A stretch of DNA of 64,000 nt, taken from NCBI GenBank assembly GCA_028554795.2, contig JAPYKE020000277.1:1-64000 (forward strand), given 5' to 3'. The position numbers and the translations under genes were made by a program. Every line of letters begins with the position of its first letter. Position 1 is the stretch's first letter. The DNA is from Sinohyriopsis cumingii. Taxonomy: Eukaryota; Mollusca; Bivalvia; Unionida; Unionidae. Shown in pieces: positions 38,094 to 52,935 of the stretch. Under the pieces are notes generated by a model. The model worked only from the letters and a program-made list of their open reading frames with translations, made no database searches and was not told the DNA's origin.

Positions 38094-39329
38094 TTCACAA
38101 CAACGTAATGGTCACAAGCGTAGTTGGTAATTTAGCGGGGTGTATCCATAACTTGGTAACAAACCGGTTCAAACACTCTTTAGTGCATCGGTAGGCTCCT
38201 AATGCGATGTCTCTGACACCGTGTCATCTTTTATAATTTCATGTCAGTCTCGAAGACATTATACGTCCATGAGATCCTCTCTGCACAATACCTCGTGAAC
38301 AAAATATGCCTTTTTCATGTTTTTGAGCCACCAACAATAATCCATTACATCTTAGGGCGCAGTCCCACATACTCATCGAATGGTTTACCCGGGACTTACC
38401 AATAACCTTTCATTTGGCGTTACTAAACAACGAATGTTCTTTCGTATAATCGATGGTTTAAAATGCATTTACCAAATATGGTTCAGCCATGTAGGCGTAC
38501 ACATCATTGGTTGTAATATGCAAGTGCAGCGAGTCACTGTCTGTGCAAAGGATCTTTACCCGATCGCGGTAAAACGCATTGATCTTGTGATAATAACTGT
38601 GGTATATCAGCATCTTTGACCAGTCAATTGCTAACGATCCGACATATATCTGTGTTCGAAGGTCATATATCATTCAGGATTCAATGGCCAGGTTGGCAAC
38701 CAGTTTTCGAAGCTTATCTTCTTCAATATCAGGGACAAGATCGACTCGGATTCGTTCGCTGAAACAGCATTTTTATGAGCGTGAACAAGTTTTTCTCAAA
38801 GTCATTTAAGCTGCTATGCGCAGATTGCTCGTGATGTTTATATACGGTACGATCCAAGCGTCCTCGCGAAATCTAATCACTTGATGTTGGAGATTTTGAA
38901 CATGTAATACATAACAGTGTTTGGTCCTAAGACTTGCTATTAGTTTTGTCCATTGAGTACATTTACTTGCGGCTAAATCAACGACCACGCAATGATATAA
39001 GAACAAACAGTTACCAGGCACAGACAAAGATGCTGGTGCCAGTAGATAATCGTTATGTACATCATATAAATGTTGCTGATATTCTATATCAACTTCAAAG
39101 ACGTTTCCAAAGTGGCTGCTGATGTAATAGTGTACATGTTTTGTATATCAATGTATCTAGGATTAACCCACCGAATCCCACCAACAGGCAACAGTTGGAT
39201 CATTGCCCAACATTATAGATATTTGAAATAGATGATTTAACTGTTCGTGGCAGCGGGTTCATACCCGTTTATGTTTGGGTTGTTTGTGAGATCATATCTC
39301 TGTCTCGCCATAGAAATCCCATCACAAAA
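38094..39329 (-). pseudogene. Polinton PolB relic, unit 7
   Basis: The TDSDS box is at 38530-38544. It carries the A allele of marker offset 2675. Confidence 0.83.
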
Positions 39330-40063
39330 AGAGTGTTATTATACCAACCACAGCTGGCAATATTTATGTCGATAGCGTAACCGCTTTTAATGGGGCAAGA
39401 GTCACTAATCGTTTTAATCGATCTCGCAGCCATTGAGTTGGTTGTAAACGCACACAGTATACAACCCTGAATAACTACGCTTGTCGTTTGAGACCTGCTT
39501 AATAACTACAGCTGACACTATCACTCCTTGAAGCGTTGTAGCGGTCATTCTGGCTATGTCAGCCTTATCAGGTTAAAAATGAAGTGCAGTCCGTTTACGT
39601 CCTGCACTCAACCATTGCTGATTTTCTGCATGTTCTTTGGGCCAGTCAAGACCTGTTATCAACGGCTTATGTTCAATATGCAAACCTATAGTATGTAGGT
39701 TCAATTGCAATGACGGAACTGAGTGTCGGCTCAAGTATAGAAATGTAATAGTCTTTATCGGTGAACGCCGAAATTCTTCGTCGGGCATCATTGCTGAAAT
39801 AGGCAATATTTTACGGGCATGTAGGAGGATGTTCCATACACCAAACGATATCTATCCGTGCGCGTCGGCGTTCTGAGGTCGACCTCATCCATAACTTTAA
39901 TACAATCGTGGGACAAGGTGCAGACGAACCAATCATGTGAAGTATAAAATCCAAGATTGCAATTGAAAGCACTCATTAAACGAAGATAATATTAAAAGGA
40001 TACAAAAGCGAGACAATATGAAAAGTATTCTACAGTTTGAATGTGTACTGAATAGATGAAGCT

Positions 40064-40877
40064 GCCGTGGAAAGGTTAGCAAGTGCGGAAATGATCACTC
40101 ATCGGTTTGCTCGAGCATAGTTCGCCGAACAAGCAATGTGACAAATTTACTTACCAGTACCAAGAAGGACTTCCCCTAGCTGGCTTGATATTCAAACGCA
40201 TGATGAGTTTTCATTAGGCCGATGTATTTATTATTTCTTCCACATTATCGTGTGCATGATCGGAAGAGTCGATCGTACATTATACAAGTATACGCCAACC
40301 ATTGTTGACGTTGCAAGTAGATACAAAGAGAATGAGCCGTTGATGTCAGAAGATTCTGCATGTGTTGCAGATACATTAGAACGCATTTATAAACATTCAC
40401 CATTAACATGGTAACGATAATTACAGGGGGATCCTGCTAAAGGATTCGTAACTGTTGAGGCGGTGTTGTTCAAAGAGTTCATGTTCGAGTTCGTGGTGGA
40501 CATGCTAATATACCTACTGACCAAGCTATTCTGAAACGATTTAATATCGCATTTACACAATTATTATTCGGATATCATTTTAGACAGGAATTGTTGATGA
40601 AATGTCTTGAGTGCGGGACAATATCGAACTAGAACTCGTGGGGGTTACACGCCTGGAGAAGTCTCAGGAATGGCTAAGACATCATTCAATAATGAAATTA
40701 CACGCATGATTTGAGGAAAATTAGCTAATACGATACGACAAGAGTCTGTTGCATTTACGCTGAAAATGATCTGACAACCGCCACCATTTCAGACTCACAG
40801 AGACAAGTTTATTCGGTATCTGTATGCACCTGGAGAGGTAGATGGTGGACAATGATGTACTACTGACCCTGTGTGTC
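40064..40877 (+). pseudogene. Polinton integrase relic, unit 7
   Basis: RYLYAPGE begins at 40814. This copy has slightly more private change than the others. Confidence 0.83.
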
Positions 40878-43739
40878 TGTTTGTTTGTTTGTTTTTAACG
40901 GCGCACCAGTACTGTTAGGCTATTTAGCGCCATACAAAAGGTCATATGAAATATAAAATGTTTTATATCGACCAACGATATTAAAACTAAAAAAAAAAAC
41001 GATAAAATGGTAACGGTAATAAATAAGTCTTCCCGATCTAAATGGTATATGTTAATAAAGGCAGATCAAAAGTTATTGAAGATAATGGACGGAAAGTACA
41101 TTACATAAAAATGCTCAAGTTGATGGCATAAAAGTTATACTTAGAGTAAATGTTCACTGCTTTCAAGAATTATATAATACAAGTGAGGTTTATTGTATCA
41201 AAGAGTTCCTTCATGTCATGCACATTGTAATACTGATTGCGCGTAGGTTGCAGGTCAAAACACTCTATCATAAAATGTTTAACAGTGAATGGTTCATTGC
41301 AAGAAACGCACTTTGGTGGGTCTTCACCTTTTAGTATGTGGGCGTGGGTTATATGCGTATAACCAATTCGAATTCTTGCAATGACTACCTACTCCCTACG
41401 CATAGCTCTGTAGGAAGGAGTCCATTCTCCTAGGATTGGTTTGATGGCATGAAGTTTAGTATTCACTGCATCATTCCATGATGCCTGCTACTTCTGACGT
41501 AAAGTCTCTTTGATACTAGGTTTAAAATCATTATATGGTATTTTAAAGTCAGATGGTTATTGGAAAAGGGCCATTTTACAGCGCGATCTGCATTTTCATT
41601 ACCTTTAATACCAACATGGTTAGGTAACCAACAGTATACGATATTGTGCGAGGTACTCAGCTTACTATGCTCAGCGAAAAGATTGGTCAACAATGGATTC
41701 TCCAATTTTCTATTGTGCAGTGACTGAAGTACTGATAGGGAATCAGAGAAGATGCTGCTGTTTAAAATGCGTTTATTTTCGATATATTGCAGAGCAAGTT
41801 CTATTGTTCTGATTTCGGCTGAAACAAATTGATGTGCCATTTGGTAAGCGAACTTGTGTGTTTTCCACTAAAGAAGGCTGCAGCAGCCTTTTCCTCATCC
41901 TTTGATCCGTCGGTATAAATTCTTGTATAGTTTTTAAATTCGGAGAGTAGTTCATGATAAGAGTTGTGGAAGATGGAAGGGTTTGTCTCGGATTTCTTTC
42001 TATCGTGTAGCGTAAAAAGTACTTTTGGTTGTTTGAGTAGCCAGTGTTTCGGAGATGGACGTTTTCTGAATTTGGTTTATTTTCGTATAAGGCTTTGTAT
42101 TTGGGTTGAAAAACAGCCGAGAAGGCAGGGTTCAGAGGGTTTGATCTTAATTTGAGAACATACTGTGTGGAAAGCATTTCCCTACGATGTGATAAAGGTG
42201 GTTCGTTCGCTTCAGCGAGGAGGCTTTCACACGGAGATGTCTTAAATGCTCCTAAAGCGAGTCTTATTCCTTGATGATGAATTGGATCAAGCATTTTCTA
42301 GTATGACTTTCTAACTGAACCATAAACAAAGCAACAATAGTCCCGTTTGGAGCGAATAAACGTTCTATATAGATGATTTTTCTATCAGCACCCCAGTCAG
42401 TGTACACTACTACTTTAAATAGATCTAGAGATTTTAAGCATTTAGCTTTCAAGATCTTTAGGTGTGGAATAATTGTATGCATGTGCTTTGATCGATAACA
42501 TATTAGAAAATCATCAACATATAACGAGCAGTCCACACCAAGAGCTAAACACTTGGTGATGCTATTGATTTTGATGTTGAAAAGCGTCACAGATAAAATA
42601 CTGCCTGGGACACACCCATCTCTTGCTCGTGCAGATCTGAGAGGGTACAGCCAACTCGTAGCTTGAATTCTCTGTCTGAGAGAAAGTTTGATATGAATGA
42701 GGGCAGACGGCCTTTTAGAGCCAGATCGTGCAGGTCATTTTAGTATCCCGTACTTCCATGTCGTATCATAGGCCTTTTCTAAATCAAAGAAAACCGCTAA
42801 TAAATGTTTCTTCTCGATAAATGTTTGCAGTCTAACCAGATGATCATTGGTGCTCAGGCCATATCGAAAGCCACTTTGGAAAGGAGATTAAAATTGTTAG
42901 TTACCAGGTACCATACAAGCCGAGAATTAATCATTCGTACCATCGTTTGCACACACAATTTGTAAGTGCAATAGGTCGGTAGTTGGCAGAGTCTGCGCTA
43001 TCTTTACCTGGTTTGGGAACTGGTATTACTGTTGTTTCTTTTCCAACTCTTAGGTACATGTCCAGTAATTCAAAAATCATTGAAGATTTTCTAAAGAGAT
43101 GTTAATCATGATACTGGAAGGTGTTTCAAAAATTGGTAATGCATTTCGTCAGGCCCCGTGGATGTATCACGGGCCTTGTCTAAAGCCTCCGTAAGCTCCA
43201 GTAGTGAAAACAGTTGGTTATAAGTTTCTGAGTTGTTGGATGTGAATTTCAAACGTGACTTTTCTTTTTGAGTTTTTAATCTTCATAAGCCTTCTGAATA
43301 ATTAGATGATGAGGAATTTTTAGAGAAACTGTCAGCAAGAATATTTGCTATGTCTCGTTTTGAACTAAAAGTGTCATTGTTAAGTTGCAGATGTCGGAGA
43401 GAACTGTGTTTTCTCTTTCCGTTTATTTTATGAATATTATCCCAAACTTTCGTAATCGAGGAACGAGAGTTTAAAGAAGAATTATATTTCTTCCCTGATG
43501 CTCGTTCACTTTCTTTGATTGTGCGGCGAGCTTTGGCCCGGAGAATACGATATGTACTTAAGTTTTCGGGTGTCGAACGATTGTTAAAGCTTCTCGGCCT
43601 TGTCTACTGGCTTCATTACATTCCTTAGTGACCCAAGGTTTTAGGGTTCTTTTACAGTTCGGTGAGGACTTAGGAATGGATTCCTCTGCGATCTTGATTA
43701 ATATAGATGTAACATGCTGAATAGGGTCATTAGTACCAT
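40878..43739 (-). mobile_element. 5'-truncated LINE, copy 7
   Basis: YVDD is at 42510-42521, the main RNase H frame at 41463-41840 and the thumb frame at 41773-42294. Confidence 0.87.
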
Positions 43740-44122
43740 CCCGACCACCCGTCTAGAAGAAGTAGAGGCCAAAGTAGTGGATTGCATCGGAAAGCCTCTC
43801 GCTCAACTCCCTGAATCCTTTCCTCCCCGTCTCTACTTAGTCGCCTATTAGGACACGTAGTGAGACACGTCGGGCCAATTCTACAACCCCGGACCCGCAG
43901 AGGAGACTGACCCTATATGGACTATCGATGTATTTTGCTGTGTCCTAACTGATTGACACTCCAAGAAAACTAAACCGTTACTGTTTTGGGATTGCAGACA
44001 AAAAAGAATTTCAACCATGGGAGGCAAAGCCAAAAAACCAAGTATTTGTGCGAGATGAGCTGGATGTCCTAGCTGCGTAATCGGACCAACCAAAACCACG
44101 TTCATGTGTCAGCATGTGTTGA

Positions 44123-45358
44123 TTCACAACAACGTAATGGTCACAAGCGTAGTTGGTAATTTAGCGGGGTGTATCCATAACTTGGTAACAAACCGGTTCA
44201 AACACTCTTTAGTGCATCGGTAGGCTCCTAATGCGATGTCTCTGACACCGTGTCATCTTTTATAATTTCATGTCAGTCTCGAAGACATTATACGTCCATG
44301 AGATCCTCTCTGCACAATACCTCGTGAACAAAATATGCCTTTTTCATGTTTTTGAGCCACCAACAATAATCCATTACATCTTAGGGCGCAGTCCCACATA
44401 CTCATCGAATGGTTTACCCGGGACTTACCAATAACCTTTCATTTGGCGTTACTAAACAACGAATGTTCTTTCGTATAATCGATGGTTTAAAATGCATTTA
44501 CCAAATATGGTTCAGCCATGTAGGCGTACACATCATTGGTTGTAATATGCAAGTGCAGCGAGTCACTGTCTGTGCAAAGGATCTTTACCCGATCGCGGTA
44601 AAACGCATTGATCTTGTGATAATAACTGTGGTATATCAGCATCTTTGACCAGTCAATTGCTAACGATCCGACATATATCTGTGTTCGAAGGTCATATATC
44701 ATTCAGGATTCAATGGCCAGGTTGGCAACCAGTTTTCGAAGCTTATCTTCTTCAATATCAGGGACAAGATCGACTCGGATTCGTTCGCTGAAACAGCATT
44801 TTTATGAGCGTGAACAAGTTTTTCTCAAAGTCATTTAAGCTGCTATGCGCAGATTGCTCGTGATGTTTATATACGGTACGATCCAAGCGTCCTCGCGAAA
44901 TCTAATCACTTGATGTTGGAGATTTTGAACATGTAATACATAACAGTGTTTGGTCCTAAGACTTGCTATTAGTTTTGTCCATTGAGTACATTTACTTGCG
45001 GCTAAATCAACGACCACGCAATGATATAAGAACAAACAGTTACCAGGCACAGACAAAGATGCTGGTGCCAGTAGATAATCGTTATGTACATCATATAAAT
45101 GTTGCTGATATTCTATATCAACTTCAAAGACGTTTCCAAAGTGGCTGCTGATGTAATAGTGTACATGTTTTGTATATCAATGTATCTAGGATTAACCCAC
45201 CGAATCCCACCAACAGGCAACAGTTGGATCATTGCCCAACATTATAGATATTTGAAATAGATGATTTAACTGTTCGTGGCAGCGGGTTCATACCCGTTTA
45301 TGTTTGGGTTGTTTGTGAGATCATATCTCTGTCTCGCCATAGAAATCCCATCACAAAA
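44123..45358 (-). pseudogene. Polinton PolB relic, unit 8
   Basis: The TDSDS box is at 44559-44573. It carries the A allele of marker offset 2675. Confidence 0.83.
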
Positions 45359-46092
45359 TGAGTGTTATTATACCAACCACAGCTGGCAATATTTATGTCG
45401 ATAGCGTAACCGCTTTTAATGGGGCAAGAGTCACTAATCGTTTTAATCGATCTCGCAGCCATTGAGTTGGTTGTAAACGCACACAGTATACAACCCTGAA
45501 TAACTACGCTTGTCGTTTGAGACCTGCTTAATAACTACAGCTGACACTATCACTCCTTGAAGCGTTGTAGCGGTCATTCTGGCTATGTCAGCCTTATCAG
45601 GTTAAAAATGAAGTGCAGTCCGTTTACGTCCTGCACTCAACCATTGCTGATTTTCTGCATGTTCTTTGGGCCAGTCAAGACCTGTTATCAACGGCTTATG
45701 TTCAATATGCAAACCTATAGTATGTAGGTTCAATTGCAATGACGGAACTGAGTGTCGGCTCAAGTATAGAAATGTAATAGTCTTTATCGGTGAACGCCGA
45801 AATTCTTCGTCGGGCATCATTGCTGAAATAGGCAATATTTTACGGGCATGTAGGAGGATGTTCCATACACCAAACGATATCTATCCGTGCGCGTCGGCGT
45901 TCTGAGGTCGACCTCATCCATAACTTTAATACAATCGTGGGACAAGGTGCAGACGAACCAATCATGTGAAGTATAAAATCCAAGATTGCAATTGAAAGCA
46001 CTCATTAAACGAAGATAATATTAAAAGGATACAAAAGCGAGACAATATGAAAAGTATTCTACAGTTTGAATGTGTACTGAATAGATGAAGCT

Positions 46093-46906
46093 GCCGTGGA
46101 AAGGTTAGCAAGTGCGGAAATGATCACTCATCGGTTTGCTCGAGCATAGTTCGCCGAACAAGCAATGTGACAAATTTACTTACCAGTACCAAGAAGGACT
46201 TCCCCTAGCTGGCTTGATATTCAAACGCATGATGAGTTTTCATTAGGCCGATGTATTTATTATTTCTTCCACATTATCGTGTGCATGATCGGAAGAGTCG
46301 ATCGTACATTATACAAGTATACGCCAACCATTGTTGACGTTGCAAGTAGATACAAAGAGAATGAGCCGTTGATGTCAGAAGATTCTGCATGTGTTGCAGA
46401 TACATTAGAACGCATTTATAAACATTCACCATTAACATGGTAACGATAATTACAGGGGGATCCTGCTAAAGGATTCGTAACTGTTGAGGCGGTGTTGTTC
46501 AAAGAGTTCATGTTCGAGTTCGTGGTGGACATGCTAATATACCTACTGACCAAGCTATTCTGAAACGATTTAATATCGCATTTACACAATTATTATTCGG
46601 ATATCATTTTAGACAGGAATTGTTGATGAAATGTCTTGAGTGCGGGACAATATCGAACTAGAACTCGTGGGGGTTACACGCCTGGAGAAGTCTCAGGAAT
46701 GGCTAAGACATCATTCAATAATGAAATTACACGCATGATTTGAGGAAAATTAGCTAATACGATACGACAAGAGTCTGTTGCATTTACGCTGAAAATGATC
46801 TCACAACCGCCACCATTTCAGACTCACAGAGACAAGTTTATTCGGTATCTGTATGCACCTGGAGAGGTAGATGGTGGACAATGATGTACTACTGACCCTG
46901 TGTGTC
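46093..46906 (+). pseudogene. Polinton integrase relic, unit 8
   Basis: RYLYAPGE begins at 46843, and the LINE tail follows at 46907. Confidence 0.83.
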
Positions 46907-49768
46907 TGTTTGTTTGTTTGTTTTTAACGGCGCACCAGTACTGTTAGGCTATTTAGCGCCATACAAAAGGTCATATGAAATATAAAATGTTTTATATCGA
47001 CCAACGATATTAAAACTAAAAAAAAAAACGATAAAATGGTAACGGTAATAAATAAGTCTTCCCGATCTAAATGGTATATGTTAATAAAGGCAGATCAAAA
47101 GTTATTGAAGATAATGGACGGAAAGTACATTACATAAAAATGCTCAAGTTGATGGCATAAAAGTTATACTTAGAGTAAATGTTCACTGCTTTCAAGAATT
47201 ATATAATACAAGTGAGGTTTATTGTATCAAAGAGTTCCTTCATGTCATGCACATTGTAATACTGATTGCGCGTAGGTTGCAGGTCAAAACACTCTATCAT
47301 AAAATGTTTAACAGTGAATGGTTCATTGCAAGAAACGCACTTTGGTGGGTCTTCACCTTTTAGTATGTGGGCGTGGGTTATATGCGTATAACCAATTCGA
47401 ATTCTTGCAATGACTACCTACTCCCTACGCATAGCTCTGTAGGAAGGAGTCCATTCTCCTAGGATTGGTTTGATGGCATGAAGTTTAGTATTCACTGCAT
47501 CATTCCATGATGCCTGCTACTTCTGACGTAAAGTCTCTTTGATACTAGGTTTAAAATCATTATATGGTATTTTAAAGTCAGATGGTTATTGGAAAAGGGC
47601 CATTTTACAGCGCGATCTGCATTTTCATTACCTTTAATACCAACATGGTTAGGTAACCAACAGTATACGATATTGTGCGAGGTACTCAGCTTACTATGCT
47701 CAGCGAAAAGATTGGTCAACAATGGATTCTCCAATTTTCTATTGTGCAGTGACTGAAGTACTGATAGGGAATCAGAGAAGATGCTGCTGTTTAAAATGCG
47801 TTTATTTTCGATATATTGCAGAGCAAGTTCTATTGTTCTGATTTCGGCTGAAACAAATTGATGTGCCATTTGGTAAGCGAACTTGTGTGTTTTCCACTAA
47901 AGAAGGCTGCAGCAGCCTTTTCCTCATCCTTTGATCCGTCGGTATAAATTCTTGTATAGTTTTTAAATTCGGAGAGTAGTTCATGATAAGAGTTGTGGAA
48001 GATGGAAGGGTTTGTCTCGGATTTCTTTCTATCGTGTAGCGTAAAAAGTACTTTTGGTTGTTTGAGTAGCCAGTGTTTCGGAGATGGACGTTTTCTGAAT
48101 TTGGTTTATTTTCGTATAAGGCTTTGTATTTGGGTTGAAAAACAGCCGAGAAGGCAGGGTTCAGAGGGTTTGATCTTAATTTGAGAACATACTGTGTGGA
48201 AAGCATTTCCCTACGATGTGATAAAGGTGGTTCGTTCGCTTCAGCGAGGAGGCTTTCACACGGAGATGTCTTAAATGCTCCTAAAGCGAGTCTTATTCCT
48301 TGATGATGAATTGGATCAAGCATTTTCTAGTATGACTTTCTAACTGAACCATAAACAAAGCAACAATAGTCCCGTTTGGAGCGAATAAACGTTCTATATA
48401 GATGATTTTTCTATCAGCACCCCAGTCAGTGTACACTACTACTTTAAATAGATCTAGAGATTTTAAGCATTTAGCTTTCAAGATCTTTAGGTGTGGAATA
48501 ATTGTATGCATGTGCTTTGATCGATAACATATTAGAAAATCATCAACATATAACGAGCAGTCCACACCAAGAGCTAAACACTTGGTGATGCTATTGATTT
48601 TGATGTTGAAAAGCGTCACAGATAAAATACTGCCTGGGACACACCCATCTCTTGCTCGTGCAGATCTGAGAGGGTACAGCCAACTCGTAGCTTGAATTCT
48701 CTGTCTGAGAGAAAGTTTGATATGAATGAGGGCAGACGGCCTTTTAGAGCCAGATCGTGCAGGTCATTTTAGTATCCCGTACTTCCATGTCGTATCATAG
48801 GCCTTTTCTAAATCAAAGAAAACCGCTAATAAATGTTTCTTCTCGATAAATGTTTGCAGTCTAACCAGATGATCATTGGTGCTCAGGCCATATCGAAAGC
48901 CACTTTGGAAAGGAGATTAAAATTGTTAGTTACCAGGTACCATACAAGCCGAGAATTAATCATTCGTACCATCGTTTGCACACACAATTTGTGAGTGCAA
49001 TAGGTCGGTAGTTGGCAGGGTCTGCGCTATCTTTACCTGGTTTGGGAACTGGTATTACTGTTGTTTCTTTTCCAACTCTTAGGTACATGTCCAGTAATTC
49101 AAAACTCATTGAAGATTTTCTAAAGAGATGTTAATCATGATACTGGAAGGTGTTTCAAAAATTGGTAATGCATTTCGTCAGGCCCCGTGGATGTATCACG
49201 GGCCTTGTCTAAAGCCTCCGTAAGCTCCAGTAGTGAAAACAGTTGGTTATAAGTTTCTGAGTTGTTGGATGTGAATTTCAAACGTGACTTTTCTTTTTGA
49301 GTTTTTAATCTTCATAAGCCTTCTGAATAATTAGATGATGAGGAATTTTTAGAGAAACTGTCAGCAAGAATATTTGCTATGTCTCGTTTTGAACTAAAAG
49401 TGTCATTGTTAAGTTGCAGATGTCGGAGAGAACTGTGTTTTCTCTTTCCGTTTATTTTATGAATATTATCCCAAACTTTCGTAATCGAGGAACGAGAGTT
49501 TAAAGAAGAATTATATTTCTTCCCTGATGCTCGTTCACTTTCTTTGATTGTGCGGCGAGCTTTGGCCCGGAGAATACGATATGTACTTAAGTTTTCGGGT
49601 GTCGAACGATTGTTAAAGCTTCTCGGCCTTGTCTACTGGCTTCATTACATTCCTTAGTGACCCAAGGTTTTAGGGTTCTTTTACAGTTCGGTGAGGACTT
49701 AGGAATGGATTCCTCTGCGATCTTGATTAATATAGATGTAACATGCTGAATAGGGTCATTAGTACCAT
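46907..49768 (-). mobile_element. 5'-truncated LINE, copy 8
   Basis: YVDD is at 48539-48550 and the main RNase H frame at 47492-47869. One private base (C at 49105) lies in its RT part. Confidence 0.87.
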
Positions 49769-50151
49769 CCCGACCACCCGTCTAGAAGAAGTAGAGGCCA
49801 AAGTAGTGGATTGCATCGGAAAGCCTCTTGCTCAACTCCCTGAATCCTTTCCTCCCCGTCTCTACTTAGTCGCCTATTAGGACACGTAGTGAGACACGTC
49901 GGGCCAATTCTACAACCCCGGACCCGCAGAGGAGACTGACCCTATATGGACTATCGATGTATTTTGCTGTGTCCTAACTGATTGACACTCCAAGAAAACT
50001 AAACCGTTACTGTTTTGGGATTGCAGACAAAAAAGAATTTCAACCATGGGAGGCAAAGCCAAAAAACCAAGTATTTGTGCGAGATGAGCTGGATGTCCTA
50101 GCTGCGTAATCGGACCAACCAAAACCACGTTCATGTGTCAGCATGTGTTGA

Positions 50152-51387
50152 TTCACAACAACGTAATGGTCACAAGCGTAGTTGGTAATTTAGCGGGGTG
50201 TATCCATAACTTGGTAACAAACCGGTTCAAACACTCTTTAGTGCATCGGTAGGCTCCTAATGCGATGTCTCTGACACCGTGTCATCTTTTATAATTTCAT
50301 GTCAGTCTCGAAGACATTACACGTCCATGAGATCCTCTCTGCACAATACCTCGTGAACAAAATATGCCTTTTTCATGTTTTTGAGCCACCAACAATAATC
50401 CATTACATCTTAGGGCGCAGTCCCACATACTCATCGAATGGTTTACCCGGGACTTACCAATAACCTTTCATTTGGCGTTACTAAACAACGAATGTTCTTT
50501 CGTATAATCGATGGTTTAAAATGCATTTACCAAATATGGTTCAGCCATGTAGGCGTACACATCATTGGTTGTAATATGCAAGTGCAGCGAGTCACTGTCT
50601 GTGCAAAGGATCTTTACCCGATCGCGGTAAAACGCATTGATCTTGTGATAATAACTGTGGTATATCAGCATCTTTGACCAGTCAATTGCTAACGATCCGA
50701 CATATATCTGTGTTCGAAGGTCATATATCATTCAGGATTCAATGGCCAGGTTGGCAACCAGTTTTCGAAGCTTATCTTCTTCAATATCAGGGACAAGATC
50801 GACTCGGATTCGTTCGCTGAAACAGCATTTTTATGAGCGTGAACAAGTTTTTCTCAAAGTCATTTAAGCTGCTATGCGCAGATTGCTCGTGATGTTTATA
50901 TACGGTGCGATCCAAGCGTCCTCGCGAAATCTAATCACTTGATGTTGGAGATTTTGAACATGTAATACATAACAGTGTTTGGTCCTAAGACTTGCTATTA
51001 GTTTTGTCCATTGAGTACATTTACTTGCGGCTAAATCAACGACCACGCAATGATATAAGAACAAACAGTTACCAGGCACAGACAAAGATGCTGGTGCCAG
51101 TAGATAATCGTTATGTACATCATATAAATGTTGCTGATATTCTATATCAACTTCAAAGACGTTTCCAAAGTGGCTGCTGATGTAATAGTGTACATGTTTT
51201 GTATATCAATGTATCTAGGATTAACCCACCGAATCCCACCAACAGGCAACAGTTGGATCATTGCCCAACATTATAGATATTTGAAATAGATGATTTAACT
51301 GTTCGTGGCAGCGGGTTCATACCCGTTTATGTTTGGGTTGTTTGTGAGATCATATCTCTGTCTCGCCATAGAAATCCCATCACAAAA
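50152..51387 (-). pseudogene. Polinton PolB relic, unit 9
   Basis: The TDSDS box is at 50588-50602. The 62-codon frame 51327-51515 that overlaps its upper end arises from one private base and is not a gene. Confidence 0.83.
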
Positions 51388-52121
51388 TGAGTGTTATTAT
51401 ACCAACCACAGCTGGCAATATTTATGTCGATAGCGTAACCGCTTTTAATGGGGCAAGAGTCACTAATCGTTTTAATCGATCTCGCAGCCATTGAGTTGGT
51501 TGTAAACGCACACATTATACAACCCTGAATAACTACGCTTGTCGTTTGAGACCTGCTTAATAACTACAGCTGACACTATCACTCCTTGAAGCGTTGTAGC
51601 GGTCATTCTGGCTATGTCAGCCTTATCAGGTTAAAAATGAAGTGCAGTCCGTTTACGTCCTGCACTCAACCATTGCTGATTTTCTGCATGTTCTTTGGGC
51701 CAGTCAAGACCTGTTATCAACGGCTTATGTTCAATATGCAAACCTATAGTATGTAGGTTCAATTGCAATGACGGAACTGAGTGTCGGCTCAAGTATAGAA
51801 ATGTAATAGTCTTTATCGGTGAACGCCGAAATTCTTCGTCGGGCATCATTGCTGAAATAGGCAATATTTTACGGGCATGTAGGAGGATGTTCCATACACC
51901 AAACGATATCTATCCGTGCGCGTCGGCGTTCTGAGGTCGACCTCATCCATAACTTTAATACAATCGTGGGACAAGGTGCAGACGAACCAATCATGTGAAG
52001 TATAAAATCCAAGATTGCAATTGAAAGCACTCATTAAACGAAGATAATATTAAAAGGATACAAAAGCGAGACAATATGAAAAGTATTCTACAGTTTGAAT
52101 GTGTACTGAATAGATGAAGCT

Positions 52122-52935
52122 GCCGTGGAAAGGTTAGCAAGTGCGGAAATGATCACTCATCGGTTTGCTCGAGCATAGTTCGCCGAACAAGCAATGTGAC
52201 AAATTTACTTACCAGTACCAAGAAGGACTTCCCCTAGCTGGCTTGATATTCAAACGCATGATGAGTTTTCATTAGGCCGATGTATTTATTATTTCTTCCA
52301 CATTATCGTGTGCATGATCGGAAGAGTCGATCGTACATTATACAAGTATACGCCAACCATTGTTGACGTTGCAAGTAGATACAAAGAGAATGAGCCGTTG
52401 ATGTCAGAAGATTCTGCATGTGTTGCAGATACATTAGAACGCATTTATAAACATTCACCATTAACATGGTAACGATAATTACAGGGGGATCCTGCTAAAG
52501 GATTCGTAACTGTTGAGGCGGTGTTGTTCAAAGAGTTCATGTTCGAGTTCGTGGTGGACATGCTAATATACCTACTGACCAAGCTATTCTGAAACGATTT
52601 AATATCGCATTTACACAATTATTATTCGGATATCATTTTAGACAGGAATTGTTGATGAAATGTCTTGAGTGCGGGACAATATCGAACTAGAACTCGTGGG
52701 GGTTACACGCCTGGAGAAGTCTCAGGAATGGCTAAGACATCATTCAATAATGAAATTACACGCATGATTTGAGGAAAATTAGCTAATACGATACGACAAG
52801 AGTCTGTTGCATTTACGCTGAAAATGATCTCACAACCGCCACCATTTCAGACTCACAGAGACAAGTTTATTCGGTATCTGTATGCACCTGGAGAGGTAGA
52901 TGGTGGACAATGATGTACTACTGACCCTGTGTGTC
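52122..52935 (+). pseudogene. Polinton integrase relic, unit 9
   Basis: RYLYAPGE begins at 52872, and the LINE tail follows at 52936. Confidence 0.83.

Larger units (their letters stand above)
36175..42203. repeat. Array unit 7 (alleles A A C A T A C)
   Basis: The marker alleles are identical to units 4 and 8. It also has a couple of private bases in its Polinton part. Confidence 0.95.
42204..48232. repeat. Array unit 8 (alleles A A C A T A C)
   Basis: At the marker sites it matches its left neighbour, unit 7, as expected from a single-unit duplication or local conversion. Confidence 0.95.

Noticed and set aside
51327-51515. 62-codon minus-strand open frame present only in unit 9
   Set aside because: The start codon comes from one private base at 51515. 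The same frame lacks an ATG in the other copies, so it is not a gene.
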